A stretch of DNA of 64,000 bases. It comes from G020354945 sp964570585 (GTDB lineage Bacteria; Omnitrophota; Gorgyraeia; JABMRG01; JAFGKX01). Within the stretch, counting starts at the first letter, position 1. Every line of letters starts with the position of its first letter. A program made the position numbers and the translations under genes. Below the pieces are notes generated by a model that was not told the origin of the DNA, ran no database searches, and saw only the letters and a list, made by a program, of their open reading frames with translations. Positions 1 through 15,000 of this stretch are shown here, piece by piece. The DNA is taken from positions 49,768 to 113,767 of the forward strand of contig CAZMYR010000001.1 of assembly GCA_964570585.1 (NCBI GenBank), given 5' to 3'.

Positions 1-3000
1 TGTGTACCAAAATGCAGGATATTTAACATAAGAAGTACAAAATCAGGCAGAAAATCCGATATCCTGAATAGTATAGGGTTAACTCCCCTTGGACCCTTAG
101 TTTTGCTAAACTTTTCGTACTCTTCTCGCCTAAAGGTACCCTCTGTGATACCCGATTCCTCTAATATTCCTCTGTATTCTCCATCGTCTTCTTGCTCAGC
201 TCCTTGTACTATAGCATCTCTTATTCTGCCTCTTATTTGAAATAGGTAAGTCTCAAGATGGCTAATCAAAGCATTGTTATATTTTCCAGGCACCCTGGCT
301 CTTCTTAACATATATCTGATAGTGGCTGGAAGCCCATCGAATTCTTCCTTTGACATCGTGTAACTCTGCAAGGCATCTTTTTGTGCTTGGGTTAAATTAT
401 TGAATGCATTTAAGTACCTATTAGGTCTTCCTGGTAATGCACCAAATTGCTCAAGCACCTTCTCAAGCCTAAGCTTACCATTTACATAATCCCCTCTTTC
501 TGCATCCGGTCTTACGTGGACATGTATTTCCACCCTGTCTTCTTTCTCATCTACATCAAAGACATAATTGCCCTTTACTATCTCTCTTCCGAAATAGGAA
601 CCAAGATCCTTTACGTAATTATCCAGACTATCCAGTCCGCGTGTTGTCTTTGCCTTTAAAATAGCGTGCCTTAATTCCATTCCTGGATTGTTATCCTTTA
701 TATCACTTACTTCTTTGGCAAATATCAGATTATAAATGGCCATTAAGCTGTAAAGGAATGTTACCTCTGCCCTTGCGTCTGATGCTGTAAATTTCCTTTT
801 GATAAATAACTGTCTTTCTTTATTACTCATAAACGGAGTAACTGTCTCAAGCACCTTATCTGCAAATCTCTTATGGGCGGCATTAATAATCTGCTCTCTT
901 TCCTTTTCTGTGCCTAATATTTCTGATGGGGTCTCATCTTTTGCCCTTCTGTAATACCTCTGAGCTGTAGTCTGCCATATTCTGGAATAGATTAGTACGA
1001 CCAGCTTATAAGTAGGCAGGACAAACAGAAGAACAACATTCCAGTGTGCAGCCAGCCATTTAATTAATATCGCTGCAGCAGGAGATAATCCTAAGAATGC
1101 AACAGCAACGACTCCAACAACTACGGAAGTAATAACTGTAATCTTCTTACGCCTTGAAAGCTTTAAAAACCATCTCTTTATGCCAGATAATAATGACGTC
1201 AACGCATTCTTTATAATTGAGAACGATAATGTCCAGGTCATTGTACAAGCAACGATTTCGCCATACCCTGCAGCATGGATCTTTTCGTGAGAAAGTATTA
1301 CAGATTCGGCTATACTGGTTAAAAGAGGGATATTAGGTAGGTTGTCGAAAACTCTTTTGCGTCCTTCTAATCGGCCTTCAGGTCTATATTCTTCATCTAG
1401 GCATAGATATTCTATTTGGCGGGCATTGGGGTCGGCATTATAGTGGACAATTTCTCTTTCCTGCCCATCCGGGCCTCTAATATTAATGTTGCTGTTTACA
1501 AAAGCTCTTCTTATAAAGATCAATGTTATGATTCTTCTTATTGTATATATAGAGGCCAGGCCGCTAAGTATCGCAAAAATAACCGGCAAATCAAACAAGA
1601 ATGCCATAATACCAAATGCGGTTGCGGTTACTGCACCTGCTCCTGAGCACCATTTTAATATCCTTGTACTTATTGGCATTTTTTGATCTTCGGTAGGCTC
1701 CTTATCCCCATCTGGAATTACTGGAGGGCTTCCTGTTTTAGGATGTCTCTTTCTCTTGGCTGGCTTGGTTTTAGCTACCCTACTCTTAACAATAAGATGC
1801 CTTGAGACCCCCAATATAATTAGGGCTGCAACCAATAGGCTCGATGCGTTTATCCAGGTCTCTATACTATAATCTGCAATAAACCTTTCTGTGTCTCTTT
1901 GTGCCACGGGCACTGCCGGCATTGTGCTTTCTATTACACGCCCTTCTGCATCTAGGAGAATCTCTGCAGTAGAGATAGAGGGGCTTCCTGGAATAATTAT
2001 GAATCCTTGTCCTGAATCTACGTTATTTTGAGATATTTTATCAAAATCTTTTACTATCAATTCAGGCATCAATGAAGCTCCAACAGAAGGGTATTTATTC
2101 AACTCCGCAATGGCCCAATTTGTGGCATTACCATGGTTTAGTTTCACGGCCATTCTCAAGAACCTTGCGGTAAGTTCAGGAGAAATAGCATCGCCTTCTC
2201 TCCTTAGAGTTATTTTATTTTTCCAATCAAGGCCCCATTTTCCATCGACAGTTACGCCATGCGCCCGGACAAGGTTGTCCAAGGAAGCCTTTAACTTCCC
2301 TCCATTTACTCCCATCACATTAGCTGCCTCAAGGAATGATAGCCAGTCATCAGGTGAGGACAGAAACTCTGCGAGCAATCTAATCTTTCCTGAACGCCAA
2401 TCTTTCACCTCTCTAATACTTTTCGGCACGCATCCCTGCTCCTCAAGAACTGGCAACACATGGTTTATCAACCATTCCTTCTGCTTTTTCAGGACATCAG
2501 CTATATTAATATTAATCTCTTCTAATCTCTTCTTTATTTCTTCCGGCAAGGTATCCTTATCCAATTCATCCACATATTTCAGCAAAAGGTATGCTTCCGA
2601 ATTAGTGCCAACCGGATAATATACCTTTTCCTTTCCGGCATATTCCATATATTGGGCAAAACCGTCATCACCGGCTTTCCTCCTGAAACTCAATGCTGTT
2701 TCCAAAAATCTTCTGGCTGTCGCTATTGCCGCCAACTTATCCTCTTCCCGCTCAGCTTTTTCAGCAAGCTTAAATGCCGCATCTGCGGCAGCTATTTGCG
2801 CCAAAGCCGTAGCTTTTGATTCAAATACTACAACCTCGTCCTCTGCGCTCTTTAATATTAGTTCTTCCGGATTGCCTGTATACAGATGATAGAATCTGGT
2901 TAAAGCTTTTTGTTTTCCATCTATGGTTCTCTGGTTGCTGTAGAATTCTAATATTTTCTTAACCGCAGCAAGCGCTTCGTCTTTTTTAGAGCGGAGTAAA

Positions 3001-6000
3001 AAAGGCACGATATATTTTAATTCATAAACAGTATCGACGTAATCAGAATATGGTGAGGTCGGTATTAGGCCTGTTTTTTCGTTTTGTGAATTTATCAGCA
3101 TCTCTACTGCAGCATCAAGCTCTACACCTCCTATGGCTAAAGGCGCAACCTCCTCTGAATAAGGCAAAGTTAAATTTTCAAATAGAGTGGGTAATAATTT
3201 TATTTGTTTATACCGATTTTCATATTCTTCAATTGTGGTTATTTTCGGCGCTCTTTTCTTGACTTCTTCGTCAACATTGGGGTCTTTTAATAAGCCCAGC
3301 TTTCTGGCCACAGTCGGAACTACATTCACATGCAATGCACTGAAATGTCTTCCAAGCCAATCATCTCCTTTTACAGGATAGACTATATCGTAATTGTCTC
3401 CATAGGCAAGGGCAACAACCCCCTCCAGCTGATTCATAATAGCGGGATTTACAACTGTTAGTACATTGCCCGCTATGCCATCAGGATCAGGAATTTCATA
3501 AATTGCTACTCTTCCATCTGGCAATTTTGCCATTTTGCATAAACTGATGAAGTTACCATTAGCATCCAGGATATAACGTGGTATAGGCTCATCCTGATTT
3601 GAGTTAACATCATATACTGTGGTATACCATCTGGGTTGATTTGCTTCCAGTCTCGGTGAACGAACTCCAAGCAAGTGGCTTCCGTCTCTGTCCATTATTC
3701 TAAACGTGGTCGTTCCCTGGCGGGAGGTAAATGTGGCAAGAATATGGTCTGAATCAACATCGACACCACTTATAATGTGGTTTTTGTATATGCGCTTTAG
3801 CTCTTTGCCTCTTCCTGAGATTGCACCATCCCCTAAAAGCTGCACAGTAGTAAAGCCAAGCCTTATCGGCTCTGCCCCTTTATAATACAATCTTACAGCC
3901 TCTATCGAGGTAATATCAATCCCTGCATCTTTGAGGGCCTGGATGGATAAAACTCTTATATTTCCATGCTGGATAGAATCTATCGGGGCAACAACTACGG
4001 AATATCTATCTGCCTCTTTACCGTTCTTAAAATGAATCTTATTCATACCTACAGGAATCCACAACGGTACCTTTTTAGTTGTTCTGCCGTCAGTTACTTC
4101 AACCTCAAATTCTACCGTATCCTTATCCGCGTCTAAGTAGAAATATAGAAATTCAAATCCTGAAGCATCATCTCTGCCATTAGCTAATCTAAGATCGAGA
4201 TGGTTGCCCGGAACAAGGGTATGGTATGCAAAAGGAGTGTCTGTAACTTCAGGAAGAGAATATACTATCTTCTGGGCTGGCTCACCCTTAGACCCTATTC
4301 TCCTATCTATAACCAACCTCTCCTCTCCTGTCCTCGCATCAACCCATACCTCTCCAGTATATAATATATCGCCGTTAGGCGCATACTTAGTAGATTTCTT
4401 TACTATATAACGGCCTGCCAGCATATCAGGCAGATATGGGTTTCGCATTATATCTCTTTTTACTACATCGTCTTCCCGCTTCTTTGTCTCTTTGATTATG
4501 TTATTATTTTCATCAAGCACTACATCATAAGTTATGCTGTTATCTTCAAAACCTCGCCTATCATAATTAATCACGGTATATATCGCATTTCCAAAAGAGA
4601 ACCTTCTGATAAGGTAATACAGTAACCCTTCAGAATCTACAATCATACTTAGCCATCTACCATCTGGCAGTTTGTTCATATCCTCATAGTAAACTTTTCT
4701 ATCGTCCTGCTCTAATCTGTAAAAAGCTATATAATAGTCGTTAATTACACCTGCTCCATGGCCATGTTTGTTCATTCTATCCTTTGCGGCCTGGGGCAAA
4801 TCCTCAAAATTTACCCTTACACTCTTACCAAAGAATTTGTCAAAACCTATAGTGCCATTGGGGTTATCTATGCGCTCATATGTTTTTGATACAACGTCGC
4901 CTGGCTGCGGATTCTGTGATTTATGCTTTATGACAATCTCAACCGTATCATCCCAGATTCTGGCGTAGGTCTTATCCCTGCCGGGAATACGGGCACAGTA
5001 GAGAGCCAAGGGTGGGATTGGCACATTGGACTTATTATTATGCATCTGGGCTATTCTGACTATTCTTTCTACTGCAGGAGCGTAGCGATTGATACCTAAT
5101 TCTGTTAAGTCGGCAGCGGTAAGAATATAACGGCCTCTGCCGATGCCAACCTCTTTGAGTTTATCATCAGAAATATCTAACTTTGTTGTATCAACTATAT
5201 AGACATAAGATTGGCCCTTGTAATGGCCGCTTTCGGGGTCAGCGCTCCAGGATTCAAGACGGGCTATATCAAGCGCTGTCTCAAAGAGTTTCTCGCCTTC
5301 ATTGAGCTTAAAGGCATGCTCGCCCTCTTCCTGGTTAAGCTCATCATATCTGCTGTAGCTGAATATGCGCTTCTGTACATCATAGTAGCCTACGGTCCTG
5401 CCAAGTTTATCTATATTAACAGCTACAGGTTTTAAGGTTCCGTCCGGCTGGCGCTTTTTAACATCTGTTGCAATAGGCGCGTATTTATCAATCTCACCGG
5501 CTACCTCTTTAAGGGTTAATTTAAGGTTATCTTTTTCCTCGCCCTCCGGCTTCATCTCTACATTGCGCGGGTTCTCTGCAACCTCATCTGCCTTTCTGCC
5601 TTCAAAAGCCATCTCATTTTCATCTATATAATACAGGAGCGCTCCTTTAGGATTGCCTTTTGAATCTAGTAATTCAACGCTCAATGTGCCATATACCTGC
5701 GTAGTGGCGTCGATATTAATGGGCTTTTGGCCGTTTAATGTATAATTTTCTATCTTTATGCGCCTCATTCCGCCTTTTTGAGGCTCAAATATGCCAACAT
5801 AGGTAAATGCGTCAGTAGTGCTATGCACTTCACTCACGCGGCCTTTTATGGTTTCTTCAATCTCGATGCCTTTATTTTCCGGCTTATTTTCAAATTCTAT
5901 AAACTTCTTCTGGGCTTCATATAGTGACTTTCCGTAGAATGCTCTTGTTATTTTGTCTCCAAAAGTATCGCCTTTAATTATTGCCACAACTGCAAACTCT

Positions 6001-9000
6001 CTAAGTTCTTCTTTAACCTTGTGCTTTGAAGAGTACTCTTTGGGCCTTTCTTCGATATTCGCTAAGTTATTATCTTTGCAGATAAAGTTTAACTGCTCTA
6101 TAGCTTTACCATCTTTCGTCTCAAGCCCCAGGTGCCTTATATCTACTACAAACCTTTTATCTCTCGCATAAGCGCTTCTGTCATTTGCCTGTTCAATCTC
6201 AGAGTTCCCTTTTGCATATTCGATGTGAACCCACTGCAATTCTTCACGCTCCTCGCCATTCTTCATCTCGTGCACGTCAGAAGCAGTAGCAGTTATCACC
6301 TTGTCGTAGCCAGTTGCTGGCTTTGAAGCAAGCACAGCAACTGTAGTATTTTGCGGGTTTAGTTCGCCGTCGGAGACGGCTCCTACACCCGGGTTTATTC
6401 CTATATATACGCGCCGTGAATTATTGGAATACCTTTTGAGTTCTCCTATTTGCTCTGTAGCTTCATTGTATTTGTAGGTATTTTCACCTATTACCTTTCT
6501 TGCCTTATTTAAAACAGCAAAGCTTATCTCGCCATTTATTGCTTTGGCTATGCGCACACCATCATGCCTTATATCAAAGAACTCGATATCCTGCCAGCCA
6601 TCGTCAAGGCGGAAATTCTTTGCTGCCTTTACTTCTGTGAAGCGGACGTAACCGCTGGCATCAAGCTCTTCGAGAGAGTTAAATGTTTTATATTTAACAT
6701 CTTTTTGAGCAGGCGCATATTGATATCCTATGAAGAAATTACCAAGAGAAACAGGTATGGATACTATTCCCAGCTTCAATGCCTTTTGGATGTTTTCAAT
6801 CGTCTGCGTCTCTTTAAATGCTTTTGCGATTTCAATATACTCATCCCTTTTCCTCTCTTTGTATTTGTCTTTATTTTCAAATGTAATCCTTAAATCTTCT
6901 TCACCTGAATCCTTATAAGTTATAATTGTAAATTCCCCATTTACAATATTCTCTTCTTCAATTATCCGGCTTTGTTCATCAAGGGTAAATCTTATTTCAG
7001 CAACCCTGTGGCCGGATCTGTCATATTCTGTCCTGGTATATGCCCTTATCTTGTAGGCTTTTCTCTTGGTAAAGCCGGTAACATGACCAATGTCTTCAAA
7101 ATAGGTTATCTCGCTAAAGTCGTAGAATAAACTACCGTCATCAACTCTAATGGTTTTGAGAGGATAACCCTTCTCTTCATGATAGGTGGTAGCTATATCT
7201 ACAAAGCCTTCATCAGGCAGCCAGATGCCTTCTTCTTCCTTTCTTACCAGCCAGCCATTCCTGAAGGTGGATATGGAGCTCTTTTTGGTTACCTTATTGT
7301 AGACCTCGTAAACCACCTCATTTTTACTCTTATCTTCGCTGATTTTTTCTTTTACCACATCGGCCCAGTTAAAACCTAACTGAAGATAGCCCTTATTTGC
7401 ATCTTTTCCATCTAAGGACTCTTTCACAAAATCAACCGGATACCAGTTCCATTCACCATTTATTTCTACCCTGGCAAAGGTAACCAGGTGGGCTTTTTTG
7501 GTGTATTTATCAACTATCAGCTTCTTTCTGAGCGCATATTTTGAAAGGCCCTCTTTTGTCTTTATATATTCATCTTCTCCATCGGACACCCTTATAATGG
7601 CATAATTGTCTTGAATGCGGGTAAGTTCCTCATTTATTCTTGCTTTGCTCAGGCACATTACAACCTTAGGGAGTCTTCCATCCTGAGGTATCAATCTCAT
7701 ATATCTTATATCAAGGGAAGGTGCATATTGCATCGGGACAGGGATATCGGCATCAAGGTCCTCTCTTCCTTCCTTTCCGCCTGTTTCTTTGTATCTTTCT
7801 TCATCTATTATTACATAATAACCCTCTGAGTCTTTTTTGATATCGCTTAATTCAAACAGGGTCTTTTCTACGAGGTTGCCTTTTTCATCCTCTACAAAAA
7901 CGGCCTCTTCTTCCATCATCTCTGGCGTATAAACCAGGCCTTCAAGATAATGCCTTTCACCACCGGGCAGGGCTATGTAGTGTAATATACGGCCATCATC
8001 AGCAGTAGTCTCATCGATATTTACATAACAAAGTTCTCTCTGCTCAGGTGTCATATAACCTAATACGAGTATTCTGTTGAAATCCTGGCCTGTTAGCTCT
8101 TCTACCTTAAAGGTATCCCAGCTAACAGCGAGACCATTCTTGCCTCCAAGGAGATTCCTGTATTCTATAAGTGCGGCAAGGGTGGCACGCATAATCTCCG
8201 GCAGATGGACTACCTTAAGAAGTCTGCCGGTCTTTTTATCCACTAAAAGCTTATCCGCTGCGGTAAGGATTATCTTTCTGGGCTTTCCTTTTTCTTCGGC
8301 TTCAAGGAGATAAACTACAGAACCGTCGTCTTGGACAGTCTTTATAATATGGTATCTTTCGGCAAGGGTCCTTTTGTCTGTATTTCCTATAAGCAGGGCT
8401 TGAGCCTCTATCTTATCTATGTTGATGTCTGTCTCAGACATCCGCCTGTAACGTTCTATCTCCTCTATATATTTATCTGTATCTCCTTTGAAAAGCCCCT
8501 CAATTTTAATCTGGCCGGTATGATTGACAAAATTATATTCAGTAAAATCATATAACTTAGCAGCGGTAAAGGAGGGGACAAACAGATAGCGCTTCAGGCC
8601 TCTGCCTTCTGTTGCCTCTTCAATATACTGCTGTCTTTTCCGGGCCTCCTGGATAAACTTTTTATATTTTTCATCTATTTCTCTCTGTCTCTGGGCTTCT
8701 TCTCCTGCCAATTTGTCATCTGGAATACCCTGGCGATAGACTAAACGATAGAATGCGGTTATGCCCGGGTCTGCCCTGCCTCGGTCTATAACTGAACCCT
8801 CTCTGATATAACGTGGGAAGCTTCCTCCTGCCGTAGTTATGGCTGAATCCTGAAGGTTGTGGTTGACTACTCCAATTAGGGATGGGCTAATCTTTTGCTT
8901 ATATACGTATGCCCGAAGTAAAGTAGCCTCAACATCAACTTCACCTTCTTTTTCGCCGATTCCGCTTATCGTAACTTCTCTATACTGACCTGTTCCTTCT

Positions 9001-12000
9001 TCTATCCTGGCGGTTACGGTCTTATGGTTATCCTTTCCTATGGAATGGAGAATGCTTCTTAGGTCGCTACCGGTAACCCTTTCGACTTCACCCTCTTCAA
9101 GGAATAATAGCCAGGCCAGGGCCTCTCTTAAATTTCCTGGTTCTTTCTGTTTATATTTAATAGATTTAAATAAACCAAATAATCCTTTGGTTTGCCCGGC
9201 GGTTATTCTTGAATAGACCCGATTATACTGGCGGTTCCAGATTAAGGCTCTGTTTCTGTTTACCCATCGGGTTATCCTTTCAGCAGCTTTAGTGTATCTT
9301 TTGGGTTTACCCGGCTTTATCCTGAGGTGCTTGGAATACTCATTAAGAAATTTACGCACGGTTAAGTTATCGAGCGGGTTTATTTCGGTATGTCTTTTGT
9401 CCGCATAAATAGCTCCGTCTTTACCCTGGCGCCTTAAGATATCCTCTGCCAGTTGATAGAGATAGCTACCAATCTGCTCAGAAATATCGGCTTCAGGGTA
9501 CCTTTTTATATGCCTCAGCATGCTCAAGCCTAAGCGGACGCTGGAAGTAATATCCTCTCTCTGCCCGGGTATCTTTCTTTCGGCATTATCAACCCCAATT
9601 CTGTCATTAAAGAAGGCTGTTGCCTCTTGCTCAGAAACGGGCTTGATAGACCTGGCCTTTCGGTTAAAGATATCAAGGTAAGTCTCGTATATCTGTGGTG
9701 CAAGCCCTTCATCCGATTCTGCCACATAGACGTTATTCCTGGTAAGAGTAAATGAGAGTCCCGGCCTGGTCGGAAAGCCTGTTGGATTCTGGGCCATCTG
9801 GCGGATAAAATGCTGAGTGCCGGAGGTCATCGGACTTCTGGCCGGGGAGACCCCAAACTCTTCCATAGCCTCATCAATTCTTACTTCGCCGGTTAGTCCG
9901 GGCCAGGGCATACCCCGGACTTCCTCAGTGGGCAACGAAGTTCTCTTTATCCAGGCCTTGGCCTCATCAAGCATATCCTTGGTGGTCGGTATCTCACCGT
10001 AGGCAAACTCAAGCCCGCTACTGTATAGAGTCTCACTTCCTAAGAATGCCCTGCCTTCAAATCTGGCCTGCAGATTATCAGCTATATCAATATAAGGAGT
10101 TTCTATCCCGCTATCGACTCCGCTATCTTCACCAAACCGCTCCAGGCCTAAGGTCATCTTGATTCCGGTCCTGGGGTCGGTGTAATTAAATCCTGCTCCG
10201 GTGTTAAAAATACTGGCCTTAGCCGAAGGTTTAATCCCAATCGGATTTCCGTCAAAATCATGGATATTCGTTATACCGGTGGCCTTACCGTCTACCCATC
10301 CGGTCTTGGCAAAGAGGCTGAAGTTCCCGCTAACGGTGTAATCAATCTTTCCGCCCATAGCGGTAGTGGTTCCCTCAACCTGATTAAGCCCGTTTCCTTC
10401 GTTTACCGCCAGAAGTCCTACTCCGCTTAACATAACCCGGTCGTTTATATCAATGCTCGGATGGGCGAATAGTCCGTAAACGGTGCTGGTGGTCTCTGTA
10501 AATTTCCTCCGGTTAGAAACCATATCCAAATCCAGATACTCTATATATTCACCTGCAAATGGACCGGCCATTAAGGTTCCGGCGGATTTTTTATCTTTGC
10601 CCTCCCATTCAATCTCCAGCGGTAGAGCTACGAGTTTGATAAACTTACCATCAGCAAGTTTGTGATTTACCAACAACCCGTGAACCCTGGCATTTCTATT
10701 TATTCTATAGATATCCTCAATAGCAGAGGTGCGGGTATTAAGCTCATAGCCTATCGGAAGGGCCAGGAGTCTCTCCCAGTTTATCCAGTCAAATCCAGTA
10801 ACTTCACCAAAACCTATATTATGAAGTTCCTCATAGGTAAAGATTAAATCTGAAAATGCATCCCGGTTTAAAGCAATCTTAACTGAGAAGTCCCGGACAT
10901 GGCTTAAGGCCCTTTGAGTATATTCTGCAGACCATTCTTCTTTAGCCGCTATCTTCTCTACTGCATCCTCAAGATAGGCCCGAATCTGTTTTGAGCTGGC
11001 AGCCAGGGTCTTTTCCAAATCCTCTTCTACCTCAGGAGTAATCTGACCTAAAACCTTAGTCCTCAGCATCCGCATATGGCGTTCTTCAAGCAGAAATTTA
11101 AAACTCTTATCCAGCACCGCCTCTGCGGCCATAGATAATCTGGCCTCTGAGGCATCCAGGCCCAAATACCAATCGTAGGCATCTATTATGGTCTCCTCCC
11201 GGTATTTAAAATATCCGGCATCTCTGGCCAATATCTCTAAAAATTCCTCCCTGGCCTCCTCCGGCATCTGGGCTAAGTAATCTTCAAAATCCATCTGACC
11301 ATAATATCCCCAGTTTACATTCCGGGCATACCGCTGTAACTCTGTCCATCGATTATTTGCTCCATTGGGATTGTTTTCAAAATCAACCGCAACACCATAG
11401 CGGTCTATGTCGCTCTGCATGCCCCCTATGTTGGCCTCTATACCCTCTATTCCATCCTCACAGGACAGAATATAATTTTCCAGCGCCTGTTTCATTGCAG
11501 GGTCCATGCCGGGGTTATCGGCAATAGTCTCTTCTGTCTGTTCTATGCGTTGACGTAACTCATCCTGTTCATCCTGGTATTCCTGGATAAGGCCATTTAT
11601 GTCATCAATCACCTCTTTCTGCCATTGGTTATACTGAAGCTGCAAGGCCTGGAAGTATCTCTCATATTGAAGTTTGGCGGTTAGCGCCCCGGTCTGCTCA
11701 AGCATCCTTATCACACTCTGGAGTCTTTCCTTTCTAATATTCTGCCGGCTGATAAGGTGTTCTTCGTTTCTTTTAAGATATAAATATAATATCTGTTTGT
11801 ACTCTTCTAAGCTGAGGGAGGCTGATTCTGCCTCTTTTTTGAGTTCTTCCTCTATGGCTTGAGGCGACTTCTCGGTAATATCAAGGAGTCTCTTCACTAA
11901 CCCCTTTTTACCTCCGAAACGCTTGATATTCTCAAGAATATAGGCCCTAATCTTTTTCCCATACTCTGTCTCAAAGAGGCCAAGCGCTGTCTCTTCAACT

Positions 12001-15000
12001 TTGGGCTCGCGGACTGTAGGTATGCGGGTATAGGGGTTGAGCTGATATCCAAATGTTCTTTCGCCAAGATATGGCAGTCTATCGCCTATGGTCCGAGAGG
12101 CCTCAGCCTCCTGGCGTTTCTCTTCCATCTGATGGTGGGTATCGGTATATTCTATTACTGCAGGGATAACCTGGGGGTTGCCCTCTGAATCTATATAGGT
12201 AACCTGATTGGGATACTCAAAGCTAACCAGAGTATCTTCGCCAAGAGTCACCTCGCCGATACCAGGATAATTAATTTTTTTGCCAAACAGGTCGATGACC
12301 CGATTCTCCTTTATTATATGAAGGGCCAGAGGCTTGCCTTCCAGACTCTTATATTCTGTGATAATATTGCCGGAAATATCTCTTAACCTGCCTTCTATAT
12401 CCTGCAGATAGATAGCATCCGGAGTGTAGATAATGGCCTTAATATTTTTAACCACATCGGCCTCAAACCCAGCCACAAAATTCTGCTCATTTTCTATGAC
12501 AGCACCTAAATTGATTTCGAGGCTGTCCTGGTCTATGTCTTTGCCATCTATTGTTACCGAAGTTATTCTTCCGTCTACATCAACCTCTATCCTGACAGGC
12601 TGACCGTATTCTGTCTTTAGATTTACTTCTTCCACATTGGGCATAAAGTAAAGGTGGGCAGCTTCTTTCTTATCCACCTCGGTAAAGCCCAGGCTTTCAA
12701 GATAGGCTTTATCTTTAGTTTCTATGCGATATTCATATCTGGTCACCTCTTTTATTTTGGGCTTGCCGTTTTTGAGGATATCTTCAAATAGCTCTATATT
12801 TTTCTTTAGCGCCTCTGCGCTCTCTTTCAGCTTAGCTTGCTCTGTGGTACCAGCAGCAAACCTTAGCTGTTCATTGACTCTCTTTAATCTATCCTCCAGT
12901 TGCTTAAGGAGGCGCTTGTAGAAATCTCTCTCTGGGCGGGTGAGCTTCTGGCGGATAAGATTACCTTCTGCATCTTTAGCCCGCTCAAACCGCTTTATCG
13001 GTATCCTTCTGAATATCAGATTAGCCGGCAGCAGGCCTTCTTCATCCACAATCTCCGTAGTCTCATCAAGCCGCACCCCGCAGAGGATTCGTTTACCGGT
13101 AAATAGCTGATAGCGTAAATCCATATCCCTTAATGAAGGCATTACCAGCTCTCCCCGTCGGGAGACAAAGCTCTGGGTCATCAAAAAGCTCTCCCCATCA
13201 TTGGCCCTGGTGAAGGTATTCTTTCTGGCTAAGGGCATATTGGCCGGAATAATCGAAGGTATATCCTCGCTGAAGAAGGGTTTTCCGGTCTGAGGGTCAA
13301 TCAACACTGCTCCTCTGGCTTCCTGCATATAGGTAATAATCTGGGACATCCGCTGCATATCCCTTCCGGTAGGAATAAGGAACATATGCCCTTCTTTTAA
13401 CCAGCGGTTTTCTTCAGGTCTATCACTCTCAAGGAATTTTCTTACTCTTTCATCATACATTCTTAACTGATAAAGGACCTGCTTCTGGAGTTTATACCTT
13501 CCGTTCTCCTTTATCCGGTTGCCTCTTCCGTCTCTTAAATAAACATAGCGGCAGGCCTCCTGAATCTGAGTCAGGCGGGCATCAGTATGGTAGATTTTCT
13601 GGTCGCTTACCTTAAAGAAGTAGGCCTTCTCTGGATTCTTGGGATGGTAAACATAAAAGCCTTTTCCTTCTACGAAGCTGTTGGCTTCAGCAATTATGGC
13701 ATCTTGACCGAATATTCCTAAGAACTTGCGATTTTTAGTTAGGGCCGCTTTAATCTCTCTTAAGGATTTTATATCTTCAAGGCCTTCAAAGCCGAGCCTT
13801 CTCAACTCCTCAGTAGTAAGTTCTTCCCCAAGCTCCACATCCGGTCTTTCTATGCTCCAGTAGGCAGTATCCGTATCAACTTCAGTATCTGCTGCTGCCA
13901 GCAGCCAGACCATAAGCTGCTCCGGAGCAAACTGATAGGTTCCAAGCTCATCACCTAAGGCCAGGCGCAGCCAGGTTACCAACATATGAGGCAAGTCTGT
14001 AAAGTTCTGAGGACCAGCTAATTTTGCCTTGGTCCAGTTTCCTTCAATTATATTAATGCTAGTCCTTTTTTCTCCATCTTCACCTTTTATCTTCTTACTT
14101 TCATAAAGCAAATTCTGGGGATTATTAACCCAGACATGGACACAAAAGGCGTCCGGCAATAAACCTCCACCCTTTTCTTCAACTTCTTTAATGGCCGGTG
14201 CAGTAGTCAACTCATATAGGACAGCTAAGGCTAAAGCAGGATAGGCCTCTGGGGAAATATCAGTGCCGGCCAAACCAGCACCGACTACATCCAGAACCTG
14301 CTGGAGGTTGAAATTATTCGGAGTTTCAACGCCAATGAAGTTTCCGTCTCCTAATCTGACCAGGCCTGCTCCCAGAGAAGTGGGTGTGCCTATATGAAAC
14401 TTTAGCTTAAAGCGCTTATCCATATGCTCAAACATCTCTGCGGCGTACCATTTGTGGGTTCTCTTATATTCATCATAGTCAACTATGAATCTTAAGAACT
14501 GCTCCAGGCCCCCTTCTGCATCGCTCTCCGCCTTCTCTTTCTGTATCTTATAGTATTCTTTGGCCTTCATCCGCCTCTGGATATCATCGGCGATGAGCTC
14601 TAATTGCTTCTTAAGGTCGTTCTGGGCCTCTTCAGAAAGCTCTTCGTTCTTCTCAACTAACTTTTTAGCCCGCTTCTTAAACTCCTCCCAGGCCTGTTTT
14701 GCCTCATCGTTCATCGGCATGGTAGGTACGTCCTTATGCCTGCGTAAGATATCCTCTTGCCTTGCTGCTACTACTGGCTGGGTTACAGGTTGAACTGCTG
14801 CAGGCGGGATTGTCTTTATCACGGCTTTTATGGCAGCTCTTAATATCTGCAAGCTGACTAAGACATTCGGGTCTGTTATGCCCAATCTTCTGGCCTTTTC
14901 AGTAAGTTGTGCGCGGGCAGCAGCTAATTTCCGCTGTTGAGTGGTTAACTCATCCTGCCTCTTATTAAGCTCTTCTAACTGTTCAAGAACAGCCTCAAGC

